From NCBI GenBank assembly GCA_001874335.1, contig MPDE01000004.1, forward strand, positions 186,001-250,000: DNA of 64,000 nucleotides, given 5' to 3'. The number at the start of each line of letters is the position of its first letter. Position 1 is the first letter of the stretch. Below are positions 8,300 through 17,787 of this stretch, one piece after another. Made by a program: the position numbers and the translations under genes. The stretch is from Bacteroidetes bacterium MedPE-SWsnd-G2. GTDB lineage: Bacteria > Bacteroidota > Bacteroidia > Flavobacteriales > Flavobacteriaceae. The notes under the pieces are model-generated. The model did no database searches, had not been told where the DNA came from, and saw only the letters and a program-made list of their open reading frames with translations.

Positions 8300-9406
8300 T
8301 TAAAAAGTTTCTTCTAATATAGCGGTTTTTGTTAAAGCATTCCTTTTTACTAACTGATAATGATTATTTAACGCTTTCCACATAGAGTGTGATTTGTAGG
8401 GTAGGTTATTCTCTTTAGCATAGTCCTTAATCACCTTAGTTGCTTTACCTAAATAAATATTACTTAAATTAGGTACAATATGGTGAGCAACATGAAAGTT
8501 GAAATTGGCCATTAAATTTCTAGTGATCCAATTATTTGTGTTAATGTCTGAAGTGGTTTTTAATTGATGTTCCAACCAGGATGAGGGCATATTTAAATCA
8601 GAAGGTAATTCTGGGAACTCATTATCAATATTAGCATGAGGTGGTAATAGGATAATTAGTGAAAAAATACTTGCTGTTAAAGTAAGAATAAAAAAGCCTA
8701 AAAAAACCTGTGAAAATGGAATGCTAAAAACGAAAACAGGAATTATAAACATGTAAAAGAGATAAAAAAACTTAAAACTGAACAATTTAAAATATTCAAT
8801 CTTAGGAATAATTACCGCTTTTTTTATCATGCTATCGGTTTTGAAAAAATCTTTAAAATCTCGTACTATTAACCAATTGAATACATAGGTAGGGTAAAGT
8901 AAAAACATTAAAATATGTTGGTAATCATGAGGTTTAGAATGAGGTGCGTCTGGATAAATTTTAAAAAGTGGACTTTGCTCAATATCAGTATCCCAACCGT
9001 TTATGTTGGGGTAATTATGATGCATTATACGGTGTCTTAGTTTCCAGATATAACTGTTAACGCCTAAAATGTCGAAGAAATAAAGAAATAACCTGTTTAG
9101 TTTTTTGCTTTTAAAAATATTGTCATGACTTACTTCATGTATGATATTTAAGAAAATAAAAACCATTAGCAACCCTAAAACAAAGAAAATAAAAAGGTAT
9201 AATGCCGTGTTGTTTGCGACCGTTTGAGCAAATGCAAATAAAGAAATGTACAAAAGTATAAGTGTTACAGATTTTATTTGGATCCAAAATAATCCTTTGG
9301 GATGGTCCGGTTTAATTTCATCATGAATTCTTTTACTTAATCTTCGTAAATGATTAATGTCTTGACTTCTTCTGAATTTTGGTTTTTCTTGTAATTTTTT
9401 ATCCAT
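8300..9406 (-). CDS. Membrane fatty acid desaturase
   Basis: The family diiron histidine boxes are all present (numbered from the upstream ATG at 9418): HEVSHDN at 94-100 (HxxxH), HRIMHHNYPN from 129 (HxxHH) and HVAHHIVPN from 309 (HxxHH). Four hydrophobic stretches surround them, as expected for an acyl-lipid or acyl-CoA desaturase in the inner membrane. I choose the ATG at 9406 (MDKKLQEKPKF). The enzyme introduces a cis double bond into fatty acyl chains, usually to adjust membrane fluidity. A hydroxylase or ketolase of the same superfamily cannot be excluded. The downstream outer-membrane gene is 10 bases away. Confidence 0.88.
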   Translation of the reverse strand: MDKKLQEKPKFRRSQDINHLRRLSKRIHDEIKPDHPKGLFWIQIKSVTLILLYISLFAFAQTVANNTALYLFIFFVLGLLMVFIFLNIIHEVSHDNIFKSKKLNRLFLYFFDILGVNSYIWKLRHRIMHHNYPNINGWDTDIEQSPLFKIYPDAPHSKPHDYQHILMFLLYPTYVFNWLIVRDFKDFFKTDSMIKKAVIIPKIEYFKLFSFKFFYLFYMFIIPVFVFSIPFSQVFLGFFILTLTASIFSLIILLPPHANIDNEFPELPSDLNMPSSWLEHQLKTTSDINTNNWITRNLMANFNFHVAHHIVPNLSNIYLGKATKVIKDYAKENNLPYKSHSMWKALNNHYQLVKRNALTKTAILEETF

Positions 9407-9580
9407 ATATCTCAACATATTTAATTATAGTAAGACAGTACTTTAGTCTAAAAAAGAACTTATAGTAAACCATTTTAACTCCTAAAAGTTATTACAGTGC
9501 TATAAGTGTAATTAATTGATTACTAAAGTTATAGAATTGTTTAAAAAAAAACAAAATCTTAATCCAAAATTTAAAAAGGT

Positions 9581-10147
9581 TTAAATAGAGCTTGGTTTCC
9601 ACTTGATATTACACCCTATGCTTGGCTTCTGTTGGTCGAGTGGTGCTTTGTTTTCTATGAGTAGATTTATTGCCATTCTTAAGTCTTTACCATTAACAGG
9701 TTTTCCATTCCCAGGACGAGAATCATCTAATTGGCCGCGGTAAACTAGTTTTAGTTGTTGGTCAAATAAAAAGAAATCTGGGGTACAGGCAGCATCGTAG
9801 GCTTTAGCGATTTCCTGTGTTTCATCATAGAGATATGGAAAGATGAAATCTTCATCCAAAATTAATTTCTGCATTAATTCTGGAGCGTCCTCTGGGTGAT
9901 TTTCTACATCGTTACTTGATATTGCGATACAATTAATCCCTTGAGAAAGAAAGTCCTTTGCTAATTTGCTTAATTCGTCATTTACGTGTTTAACAAAAGG
10001 GCAGTGGTTACAAATAAACATTATTAAGGTCCCTTTTTCTCCTTTAAGTTCAGTGAGTGATTTTGATTTAAAATCAGTAGTATCTATAAGTTGAAAGTCT
10101 GGTGCTTTAGTTCCTAATGGAAGCATGTTTGAAGGTGTTCTTGCCAT
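9581..10147 (-). CDS. Thioredoxin-like (AhpC/TSA-type) protein
   Basis: From the ATG at 10147 the product is 188 residues (MARTPSNMLPLGTKAPDFQL). The fold is peroxiredoxin/thioredoxin-like: APDFQLIDT at the N-terminus and LIMFICNHCPFVKHVNDEL carrying a C-x2-C pair (CNHC) instead of the usual WCxxC. FFLFDQQLKLVYRGQLDDSRPG corresponds to the C-terminal strand and a conserved substrate-facing segment. This variant subgroup is common in Bacteroidota and Cyanobacteria and is predicted to be a cytoplasmic redox protein; its substrate is unknown. It diverges from csaA with 46 bases between starts. Confidence 0.82.
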   Translation of the reverse strand: MARTPSNMLPLGTKAPDFQLIDTTDFKSKSLTELKGEKGTLIMFICNHCPFVKHVNDELSKLAKDFLSQGINCIAISSNDVENHPEDAPELMQKLILDEDFIFPYLYDETQEIAKAYDAACTPDFFLFDQQLKLVYRGQLDDSRPGNGKPVNGKDLRMAINLLIENKAPLDQQKPSIGCNIKWKPSSI

Positions 10148-10193
10148 GATCTTGCGTTTCTTCAAATATCGCAAATATTTGTATTTTTAAATC

Positions 10194-10529
10194 ATGAAAC
10201 CAGAGCTAAATTTTCAAGATTTCTCTAAAATAGATATTAGAGTAGGCACTATTATAGAGGCAAATAATTTTCCAAAAGCTAGACATCCAGCCTACCAATT
10301 GGTGATTGATTTTGGAGCTTTGGGAATTAGAAAAACGTCTGCTCAAATTACAAAGCGCTATGATTTAAGCAATTTATTAGGCGTTCAAGTTTTGGCTGTT
10401 GTTAATTTTCCTAAAAAGCAAATTGCCAATTTTATGAGCGAGTGTTTAATTTTGGGCGCTGTAAATGCTGATGATGTGATTTTATTAAAGCCTGAACAAA
10501 AAATTAAAAACGGTACTTCAGTATCTTAA
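10194..10529 (+). CDS. csaA: CsaA-type tRNA-binding-domain protein
   Basis: A 111-residue stand-alone tRNA-binding (EMAP/ARC1-like) OB-fold. FSKIDIRVGTIIEANNFPKA is the classic start of the fold, and FPKKQIANFMSECLILGA matches the CsaA C-terminal dimer strand. CsaA proteins act as chaperones linked to protein export in Bacillus and bind tRNA-like structures; the exact role in Bacteroidota is not established. The length matches the family. It overlaps the convergent M14 peptidase gene by 4 bases. Confidence 0.9.
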   Translation: MKPELNFQDFSKIDIRVGTIIEANNFPKARHPAYQLVIDFGALGIRKTSAQITKRYDLSNLLGVQVLAVVNFPKKQIANFMSECLILGAVNADDVILLKPEQKIKNGTSVS

Positions 10530-13036
10530 TATAACCTACCAAAATAAATGGCATTCATTAATAGTTTGTTTGTGCCATACCAAAAGGCTCTAAAATTTGT
10601 GTTATCTGTGAATACTGAAATTTTTCCTTTGCCACGTCTCACCGATTTAAAAGGAACCGTTGATGCTAAACTATCCAAATTTCTTTTAGAAATGTAGCCG
10701 CTTAAAAGAGGGGATTTACTGTATTGAATAGGGTTGTTGTAAGATTGCTTATCTGGATTCATGAATATAGAAGTGTTCCTAAAAACAGGCAATTTATTGG
10801 CTTTATAACCAAAGTTGATGGGATGAGAACGGTCTAAAGTTGTTTCAAATATTGCACCACCTATAACTTGAGCTCCACGATAATTAGACTTTTGGTCAAA
10901 AGCAATATGTTTTGCTTCGAGGTCATTTTTCTTTAGTTCGACGTCAATTATTTTTTCGCTTTTAAGCCAGTTTATTGCATTTCGGTAGGCAATTAAATGC
11001 CCGCCATTTTGTGTCCAAAGTTTTAGTTTTTTTCCAATTTCCGGATTAAGTCCATAGGTGTTAGGTAAAATGATAGTATTGTATCGCTTTAAGTCCATTC
11101 TTGATAAATTAGATTGGTCTAATTTTGTGATTGGAATATTATATCGTTGATCAAACAAATGCCATATTTCACCAGCATCATAAGGTGATATGCCGTCTCC
11201 TACTATTAGGCCTACCTTTGGTAGACTTACAGATTTAAATTTGTTACTTCCTAAATCAATTCCGTTGGTTAACCCTGTATTTACTGAACTTATATTTACT
11301 TGGCATTCATTAGCGATTTCTTTGATGAGTTTAAAGAGGTTTTCAGGATTTAAATTTTGATTTGCCACAGGGATTAAAATCGTTCCGTAATCATAGGATT
11401 GTCCATTTAGTTTGAAGGGTGTTAAACCAACCTTAACTCTTATGTTTTTGGACATTAAAGCGTAAATAGCTTTAGGGGTTAAGTATTCATGCCATTCCAT
11501 GAGGTAGGCATAATTACTTTTAGAAACCAATTTACTTTTAGGTTCTATGAAAGAAGTAATTTTTTCACCAGCATGCTTTTGGTTTACATGCTCATCATAA
11601 TCTACATTAAATGCAAGAGGAAAAGTCCAAGCAGATACGTCATAAAAAATGCTATCTGTGAATTCTGTTCTTTTTTCAAACATTCCTTTTATGAGCTTGT
11701 AGTTTTTTTGATTGTAAGGAACAAAGTAGCTGTATCCTTTTTCATAATTATGTCCCTTATGCTTGAAGTTGTTTTTAATCTCATGAATATTTATGTGTTG
11801 TCTTTGAAGTATTTCTGCAAGGGCTTTTGTTTTACCTGCATCCTTGTAGTCTCCAAATACTAATCCTTCGCCATCAACTTGTTTTGAATCGGTTCTACTA
11901 GATTCGAAAAAACTAGCTTGATAATTAAGTAGTTCTGTTTTCATTGCTACAGCAGCTTCAATGGTCGATAGCCCTGCTGTGAGTTGGTTTTTAATGGTAA
12001 AAGGGAATCTTAGTAATCCGTTTGTAGTTTCTTGAATATGTCCTCTCGAGCTTGCTTGTTCAAACAAAATACCAATACCGCCATTAAGGTCAGGAAAAGT
12101 AGATCCCTTACCATAATAAAAATCGTCAAAGTCTTCTTCAGAATAGTATAATGAGCCAATTTTATCTAATGCACTTGCATGATATTTTGCTATCGATGCA
12201 GTAAGTGTTTGATTCATTTTAGGGGTTAAAGGATGTGTTCTTGATGCTACCCCAGGTTGAAAGAAGAAGGTAGAATTTTTACCCATTTCATGATGGTCGG
12301 TCAACACATTTGGTAACCAATCATGAAAGGTTTTAATCCTAGCTTGGGATTCTGGTAATTGAACTGGGAGCCAATCTCTGTTCATGTCAAACCAATAATG
12401 ATTGGTACGTCCGCCAGGCCAAACTTCATCATATTCTCTATCGTTGGGGTCAGGATTTAAAACATCACTTTTATTTGTATTTGCCCAATATGCAAATCGT
12501 TGAAGACCATCGGGGTTTAACGATGGATCGAATAAAATGACACTTTCATTTAATTGATTAATAGTTTCGGCTGAGGTCGAAGCAGCCAAATGATAAGCTA
12601 ATAATAAAGCTGCGTTAGATCCGCTGGCTTCGTTACCATGAATTGAAAACCCTTGATAAACAATAACAGGTCTGTTTGATGAGCTTTTGCTAGCTATGCC
12701 ATTTGTCGCATCGATATGCGCTTTTTTTATTGCATTAAGATTTTTATGATTTTCGGGAGAAGTGATTTTAAGTAATAGTAGAGGTCTACCTTCAAATGTT
12801 GTTCCTCTTGATTCTATTGAAATTCTATCTGATGACTGCGCTAAGGCATACATGTATTGCACGAGTTTGTCATGAGTAATATGCCATTCGCCTACTTTAT
12901 GACCAATTATAGATGATGGAGTTGGAATATTGGGATTGTAGTTTGAAGAATTGGGAAGGTAATAGTTTAATGAGGTCTGTGCTACAAACGAAAATTGAAT
13001 ACAGAAAATGGCAAGAAAGAGGACTTTAAATTTCAT
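10526..13036 (-). CDS. Secreted M14 family zinc carboxypeptidase-like metallopeptidase
   Basis: An 836-residue protein with a Sec signal (MKFKVLFLAIFCIQFSFVAQ). The M14 domain carries zinc ligands H133 and E136 in SIHGNEASGSN, the arginine of DMNRDW at 219-222, the third ligand in LTDHHEMGK (H248/H249) and the catalytic Glu in GILFEQASS near 326. A large C-terminal part, about residues 600-836, contains a flavodoxin/amidotransferase-like segment (VGLIVGDGISPYDAGEIWHL) that often follows M14 domains in Bacteroidota. It probably trims peptides in the periplasm. There is no T9SS sorting domain at the C-terminus. Confidence 0.88.
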   Translation of the reverse strand: MKFKVLFLAIFCIQFSFVAQTSLNYYLPNSSNYNPNIPTPSSIIGHKVGEWHITHDKLVQYMYALAQSSDRISIESRGTTFEGRPLLLLKITSPENHKNLNAIKKAHIDATNGIASKSSSNRPVIVYQGFSIHGNEASGSNAALLLAYHLAASTSAETINQLNESVILFDPSLNPDGLQRFAYWANTNKSDVLNPDPNDREYDEVWPGGRTNHYWFDMNRDWLPVQLPESQARIKTFHDWLPNVLTDHHEMGKNSTFFFQPGVASRTHPLTPKMNQTLTASIAKYHASALDKIGSLYYSEEDFDDFYYGKGSTFPDLNGGIGILFEQASSRGHIQETTNGLLRFPFTIKNQLTAGLSTIEAAVAMKTELLNYQASFFESSRTDSKQVDGEGLVFGDYKDAGKTKALAEILQRQHINIHEIKNNFKHKGHNYEKGYSYFVPYNQKNYKLIKGMFEKRTEFTDSIFYDVSAWTFPLAFNVDYDEHVNQKHAGEKITSFIEPKSKLVSKSNYAYLMEWHEYLTPKAIYALMSKNIRVKVGLTPFKLNGQSYDYGTILIPVANQNLNPENLFKLIKEIANECQVNISSVNTGLTNGIDLGSNKFKSVSLPKVGLIVGDGISPYDAGEIWHLFDQRYNIPITKLDQSNLSRMDLKRYNTIILPNTYGLNPEIGKKLKLWTQNGGHLIAYRNAINWLKSEKIIDVELKKNDLEAKHIAFDQKSNYRGAQVIGGAIFETTLDRSHPINFGYKANKLPVFRNTSIFMNPDKQSYNNPIQYSKSPLLSGYISKRNLDSLASTVPFKSVRRGKGKISVFTDNTNFRAFWYGTNKLLMNAIYFGRLY

Positions 13037-13065
13037 AATGAGTGGGTTGGAGTTTAAATATAAAA

Positions 13066-13095
13066 AAAACCGCTACTAAACTTAGTAACGGTTTT
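13066..13095 (-). terminator. Intrinsic terminator after DUF3276 gene
   Basis: The sequence aaaaccg-c-tacta pairs with tagta-a-cggtttt around the 4-base loop aact, with one internal mismatch. Read on the minus strand it is followed by a run of T, as expected for the transcript leaving the gene at 13120-13512. Confidence 0.7.
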
Positions 13096-13119
13096 AATAT
13101 TTTAACACTAATGCTTTGA

Positions 13120-13512
13120 TTATATATCTTCAAAGTTAACATCAGTAAAGCTTTCGGCAGGCGTGTTTTCAGCAAAAGCTGGCTGCGAATCGTTATCATA
13201 GAAGTGATCTTCTTTTTTGAAATCTTTTTGATGACGTTCGCTAATTACTTCCTTTCCCTTTTCATCAATTATAAATGAAGTCATTTCAGCTAAGATTTCA
13301 TTAAACTCGCTAAAGTCTTCTTTGTATAAGTAGATCTTATGTTTTTTGTAGTGAAAAGACCCATCTTCATTTGTAAACTTTTTACTTTCCGTAATTGTTA
13401 GATAATAATCTCCTGCTTTGGTTGCTCTTACGTCAAAAAAGTAAGTTCGTCTTCCTGCTCTTAAAACTTTGGAGAAAATCTCTTCTTTATCCATCATTCC
13501 GTTATCACTCAT
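13120..13512 (-). CDS. PUR-domain DNA/RNA-binding protein (DUF3276)
   Basis: A 130-residue protein. The core KVLRAGRRTYFFDVRATKAG, followed by DYYLTITESKKF, is the Bacteroidota form of the PUR repeat known from Pur-alpha and from the Borrelia regulator BpuR. Such proteins bind single-stranded nucleic acid and RNA. The C-terminal 30 residues are acidic and probably disordered. The role in Flavobacteria is not known to me; a global post-transcriptional regulator is a reasonable inference. A good intrinsic terminator follows. Confidence 0.85.
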   Translation of the reverse strand: MSDNGMMDKEEIFSKVLRAGRRTYFFDVRATKAGDYYLTITESKKFTNEDGSFHYKKHKIYLYKEDFSEFNEILAEMTSFIIDEKGKEVISERHQKDFKKEDHFYDNDSQPAFAENTPAESFTDVNFEDI

Positions 13513-13585
13513 AAGTATATTTTTAGATAGGTTATTTTGATTTAACCACCCAAAAATCTAAAAAAAATAAATAGGAACCAACAAT

Positions 13586-15346
13586 TTAAGAGATTTCTTT
13601 TTCGGTAAGTTGCTTAAGGAACAATTCTTTATAGTACCCTTCAGTGTTTACAAGGGTTTCATGGCTTCCTTCTTGCAAAATTTCACCCGAATCTAACACA
13701 ATTATTTTGTCAGCATTTTTAACAGAAGAGATTCTGTGACTAACAATTATTGTTGTTTTTTCAGCGGTAATTCCTTGCAGATTTTTTAGGATTTTTTCTT
13801 CGGTTTCTGTGTCAACCGCTGAAAGACAGTCATCAAACAATAAAATTTTAGGTTTTTTGATGATTGCCCTTGCAATAGAGACCCTTTGTTTTTGGCCACC
13901 AGATAGTGTTATTCCACGTTCTCCTAAAACGGTATCATATCCTTTTTTGAAGTCAACAATGTTTTTGTGAACATCGGCATTTTTTGCAGAAGCAATCATT
14001 TCTTCATCGGTAGCTTCTACTTTACCAAATTTAATGTTGTTTCTGATGCTTTCAGAGAATAAAAACGCATCCTGTGGGACATACCCTATGTCTTCTCTTA
14101 AGCTTTTTAAATGGATGTCTCTTATAGGTGTGTTGTCAATCAAAACTTCACCTTCTTGGGTGTCATACAATCTTCCTATTAAATCTAAAATAGTTGATTT
14201 CCCAGATCCAGTTTTTCCCAAGATAGCCAAAGTTTCACCTTTGTTTACTTTAAAAGATATTGAATTTAATGCGGTAATATTAGTGTCAGAATACGTGAAT
14301 TTTACATTTTTAAATTCAATGTCGCCAGAGAGCGGAGTGGGGTTTGGAACAAGATTTTTTATTTCAGGTTCTTGTTTTAAAAATTCATTAATCCTTTTTT
14401 GTGATGCTTCGGCTCGTTGCACAACAGATGTTACCCATCCAACAGTTGCAACTGGCCAAGTAAGCATGTTTACATAAATAATAAATTTTGCGATGACACC
14501 TATGCTTTCAATTTCTCCGTTTATGTATTGCGTACCTCCAATATAAATTACAATGATGTTACTCAACCCTATAAGTAAAATCATTAAAGGGAAAAACAAG
14601 GCTTGCACTTTGACCAAATCTATATTTTTATCTCTATTCTCATTAGATAAAACAGAAAAGTCGTCAGATACTTTTGCGGTCATTCCATAAGATTTAATGA
14701 TAGAAATACCACTAAAAGACTCCTGAGTAAAAGTTGAAAGTTTTGATAACCATTCTTGAACTATAGTGCTTTTTTTATGGATAGATTTACTAAGTATGTA
14801 TATAAAGTATGATAATATTGGTAAAGGAATTATAGTATACAAGGTAAGTTTCGGAGCTTGGTTAAACATGAGTATTAACGCAATAACAAATAAGGTTAAT
14901 GTATTTATACTATACATTATGGCAGGTCCCGCGTATTCTCTAACCTTACCAACATCCTCACTTATTCTATTCATTAAATCTCCAGTTCTATTGGCTTTGT
15001 AAAAACTTTGAGATAATTTTTGATATTGTTGGTATACCTCGTTTTTAAGATCATATTCAATGTACCGGGAAACATTAATAATTGTTTGGCGCATTAAAAA
15101 TGTAAATGCACCAGCAACAATAGCTGCACCTACGATATAAAGAATATTTAAAATGAGTTCTCTGCGCACTACGGCTATATCAGTAATTTCACCTTTTTGC
15201 CATTCTGCAATTACATCAATAGACGATCCAATTAGTTCTGGAGTGAATAACAGGAAGATACGTGCAATGATGGTAATGAATATTCCAGAGATTAGTCTGA
15301 ATCTATATTTATAAAAATATTTGTTAAGATGTTTAAGTTCTTTCAT
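13586..15346 (-). CDS. ABC transporter, fused permease-ATPase (exporter type)
   Basis: A 586-residue half transporter. Six membrane helices lie within about 1-310, and the ATPase domain from 340 contains Walker A GKTGSGKST (about 377-385), signature LSGGQ (481-485), Walker B ILLFDD (501-506) and the switch His in SHR (537). The residue after the Walker B Asp is Asp instead of the usual Glu, which in some heterodimeric exporters marks a degenerate ATP site. It belongs to the MsbA/BmrA/LmrA-like exporters; lipid or drug export is possible but not decidable. No partner half-transporter is adjacent. Confidence 0.9.
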   Translation of the reverse strand: MKELKHLNKYFYKYRFRLISGIFITIIARIFLLFTPELIGSSIDVIAEWQKGEITDIAVVRRELILNILYIVGAAIVAGAFTFLMRQTIINVSRYIEYDLKNEVYQQYQKLSQSFYKANRTGDLMNRISEDVGKVREYAGPAIMYSINTLTLFVIALILMFNQAPKLTLYTIIPLPILSYFIYILSKSIHKKSTIVQEWLSKLSTFTQESFSGISIIKSYGMTAKVSDDFSVLSNENRDKNIDLVKVQALFFPLMILLIGLSNIIVIYIGGTQYINGEIESIGVIAKFIIYVNMLTWPVATVGWVTSVVQRAEASQKRINEFLKQEPEIKNLVPNPTPLSGDIEFKNVKFTYSDTNITALNSISFKVNKGETLAILGKTGSGKSTILDLIGRLYDTQEGEVLIDNTPIRDIHLKSLREDIGYVPQDAFLFSESIRNNIKFGKVEATDEEMIASAKNADVHKNIVDFKKGYDTVLGERGITLSGGQKQRVSIARAIIKKPKILLFDDCLSAVDTETEEKILKNLQGITAEKTTIIVSHRISSVKNADKIIVLDSGEILQEGSHETLVNTEGYYKELFLKQLTEKEIS

Positions 15347-15403
15347 TCAGAGCGTCGAAATGAGGTTAAATATTATTGAATAATGATAAAAAGACGGATT
15401 ATC

Positions 15404-15434
15404 TTGCGCATACTTTAATTATAATTTATTTTTG
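15404..15434 (+). promoter_or_regulatory. Promoter of the leucine dehydrogenase gene
   Basis: TTG at 15404-15406, a 20-base spacer, then TATTTTTG at 15427-15434 match the Bacteroidota sigma-A promoter (TTG/TAnnTTTG). It predicts a leader of roughly 40 bases before the ATG at 15480. Confidence 0.7.
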
Positions 15435-15479
15435 CACCTCGATTTTACATAATCAACAAACCGCTTAATACATTTATAT

Positions 15480-16583
15480 ATGGTTACAGACGTAATTAGT
15501 TCAAAAGAACTTACAAAAATAGACCCTGTTTTTGGTCAAAATTCTTTCGATAATCACGAGCAAATTGTTTTTTGCAATGACAAAGATACTGGTTTAAAAG
15601 CAATAATAGGTATTCATAACACAGTTTTGGGACCAGCTCTTGGTGGAACAAGAATGTGGCAATACAATAACGAATGGGAAGCTCTTAATGATGTTTTAAG
15701 ACTATCTCGTGGTATGACTTTTAAATCTGCCATTACAGGATTGAACTTAGGTGGTGGTAAAGCTGTTATTATTGGTGATGCTAAAACTCAAAAAACGCCT
15801 GAATTAATGAAAAAGTTTGGAGAGTTTGTACATTCTTTAAGCGGACGTTACATTACGGCTGAGGATGTTGGTATGGAAACTGCCGATATGGATTTAGTTC
15901 GTGAAGTGACACCTTACGTTACCGGTATTTCAGAAAGCAAAGGTGGTGCAGGTAATCCTTCTCCAATTACTGCTTATGGTGTGTTTATGGGGATGAAAGC
16001 AGCGGCTAAATATCAATTTGGTTCTGATGTTTTAGAAGATAAAAAAGTACTTGTTCAAGGTATTGGTCATGTTGGTGAATCTTTAGTTGAGCATTTAACT
16101 AATGAAGGTGCTCAGGTAATTATTTCTGATATTAACCAAGAGCGTTTAGAAAACGTGAGCCAGAAGTATGGAGCTAAAATTTATACAGGTTCTGATATAT
16201 ACTCTGAGCAAATTGATGTATATGCACCTTGTGCTTTAGGAGCAACTATCAATGACGATACAGTTTATAAAATAAACGCTAAGGTTGTAGCTGGTGCAGC
16301 AAATAACCAATTGGCAGATGAAATAAAACACGGTGCGATTTTAAGAGAAAGAGGAATTGTTTATGCTCCGGATTTCTTAATCAATGCTGGTGGAATTATT
16401 AATGTTTACGCAGAATTAGAAAACTACGATAAGAAAGAAATTATGCGTAAGACAGAAAATATCTATAATACTACTTTAGAAATTTTAGATAATGCTCAAA
16501 CTAATGGTATTACTACTAATGAAGCAGCATTAAATATTGCTAAAGGTCGTATTGAAACACGTAAAAATGAGAATTTAAAGTAA
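15480..16583 (+). CDS. ldh: Leucine (branched-chain amino acid) dehydrogenase
   Basis: A 367-residue Glu/Leu/Phe/Val dehydrogenase. LGPALGGTRMWQY and SAITGLNLGGGKAVIIGD hold the substrate-binding glycine-rich and catalytic lysine segments; the NAD-binding Rossmann motif is VQGIGHVGESL. The size and the short N-terminus fit leucine dehydrogenase rather than glutamate dehydrogenase (about 445 residues). It converts leucine, isoleucine or valine to the 2-oxo acid with NAD+, the first step of branched-chain amino acid breakdown or the last of synthesis. It has its own promoter and appears monocistronic. Confidence 0.92.
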   Translation: MVTDVISSKELTKIDPVFGQNSFDNHEQIVFCNDKDTGLKAIIGIHNTVLGPALGGTRMWQYNNEWEALNDVLRLSRGMTFKSAITGLNLGGGKAVIIGDAKTQKTPELMKKFGEFVHSLSGRYITAEDVGMETADMDLVREVTPYVTGISESKGGAGNPSPITAYGVFMGMKAAAKYQFGSDVLEDKKVLVQGIGHVGESLVEHLTNEGAQVIISDINQERLENVSQKYGAKIYTGSDIYSEQIDVYAPCALGATINDDTVYKINAKVVAGAANNQLADEIKHGAILRERGIVYAPDFLINAGGIINVYAELENYDKKEIMRKTENIYNTTLEILDNAQTNGITTNEAALNIAKGRIETRKNENLK

Positions 16584-16626
16584 TTTAATTCCTCATTTAA
16601 TACTGTTCGATTAGAATAAAATATAT

Positions 16627-16634
16627 TATTTTTG
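16627..16634 (+). promoter_or_regulatory. -7 box upstream of nusB
   Basis: TATTTTTG matches TAnnTTTG. A weak -33 (TTC at 16606-16608, spacer 18) is present. The expected start of transcription, a few bases downstream, coincides with a strong hairpin at 16637-16664. Confidence 0.55.
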
Positions 16635-16636
16635 CA

Positions 16637-16664
16637 GGGCGAAAAGTCAATAGGCTTTTCGCCC
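16637..16664 (+). terminator. Strong GC hairpin between ldh and nusB (terminator or 5' mRNA hairpin)
   Basis: gggcgaaaag (16637-16646) pairs perfectly with cttttcgccc (16655-16664) around an 8-base loop, followed by tttata. It can end the leucine dehydrogenase transcript. It also begins right after the -7 box at 16627-16634, so it may instead be the capped 5' end of the nusB mRNA. Both roles are compatible. Confidence 0.6.
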
Positions 16665-16732
16665 TTTATATTGTTTAAATCTGGAAAGAATCAGAAAATA
16701 ATTCTGAACAAACCAATTAATAGTTCTTGTAC

Positions 16733-17677
16733 ATGCTAAACAGAAGACACATCCGTATTAAAGTAATGCAAACCCTATATGCATTCAAAGGAAATGAAAG
16801 TGATGATATCAAAAAGGATGAAAAATTCTTGTTAAATAGTCTTGAGGGCATGTATGATTTATACCTTGTAATGATGTCTCTTATGATAGAGATTCAAAAA
16901 AAGGCCGAGGATCATTTAAGAAAATCTCAAAAAAAATTATTAGCTACCGCAGAGGAAAAGAATCCTAACGAAAGATTCATTAATAACGAAGTTTTGTTAG
17001 CTATTAAAAATAACGTTCCACTTAAAATGGAATTAGAATCTCGAAAGATAGATAATTGGTATCTTGATTTTGAATATGTAGATATACTGCATAAAGCTAT
17101 TATCGAAAGTGATGTATATGCAGAGTATATGGCGAATCCAGATTCTAATTTCAACTTGGATAAGCAATTAGTAGTTGAAATCTTTTCAAAGATTATTGCT
17201 CCTAACGAAAAGTTATACGAATACATTGAAGACAAGAATTTAACTTGGATTGATGATTTACCTGTGGTAAATACGGCCATGTTAAAGCTTTTGAAAAAGG
17301 TAAAACCAAGTTCTCCTGAAACTCATTTTGTTCCGGATTTATATAAAGATGAAGAGGATAAAGAGTTTGCAGTTACTTTATTTAGAAAAACCCTTTTAAA
17401 CGGAAGTAAGCTAAATGAAGAAATTTCTAGTAAAACAAAGAACTGGGATTCTGAGCGAATCACAAGTATAGATGCCGTGTTAATGCGTATGGCAATAAGT
17501 GAGTTTCTTTACTTTAGTTCAATACCCGTAAAGGTTACCATAAACGAATATTTAGAAATTGCCAAAGAATATTCTACCCCAAAGAGTAGTATTTTTATCA
17601 ATGGTATTTTAGATAAATTGGTTAAAGAATATAAGGAAGATAATAAGCTAAATAAAATTGGTCGAGGCCTTATGTAA
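16733..17677 (+). CDS. nusB: Transcription antitermination protein NusB, long Bacteroidota form
   Basis: The ATG at 16733 (MLNRRHIRIKVMQTLYAFKG) is preferred over a TTG two codons upstream. NusB proteins are usually 130-160 residues; this one has 314. The start RRHIRIKVMQTLYAF and the C-terminal block (RITSIDAVLMRMAISEFLYF, VTINEYLEIAKEYSTPKSSI) belong to the NusB fold, and a long helical insertion of about 150 residues lies between them. NusB with NusE (S10) binds boxA RNA to support rRNA antitermination. The enlarged form is a known Bacteroidota trait, not a fusion peculiar to this strain. DUF1573 and yajC follow. Confidence 0.9.
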   Translation: MLNRRHIRIKVMQTLYAFKGNESDDIKKDEKFLLNSLEGMYDLYLVMMSLMIEIQKKAEDHLRKSQKKLLATAEEKNPNERFINNEVLLAIKNNVPLKMELESRKIDNWYLDFEYVDILHKAIIESDVYAEYMANPDSNFNLDKQLVVEIFSKIIAPNEKLYEYIEDKNLTWIDDLPVVNTAMLKLLKKVKPSSPETHFVPDLYKDEEDKEFAVTLFRKTLLNGSKLNEEISSKTKNWDSERITSIDAVLMRMAISEFLYFSSIPVKVTINEYLEIAKEYSTPKSSIFINGILDKLVKEYKEDNKLNKIGRGLM

Positions 17678-17787
17678 TAAGACTTAGTCTATTAAGAGAA
17701 GCATAAAAATTTTATACTTGTAGAAATAATTACTACATTTAGCCCCTCAAATAATCGAATTTAATAATAACTAAAAAAAATTACGCC

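Noticed and set aside
11489-11863. 124-codon plus-strand frame inside the M14 peptidase gene
   Set aside because: Antisense shadow of a well-supported gene; composition is not protein-like.
16637-16664. Riboswitch or T-box ahead of nusB
   Set aside because: Only one simple hairpin; no further conserved structure or specifier element.
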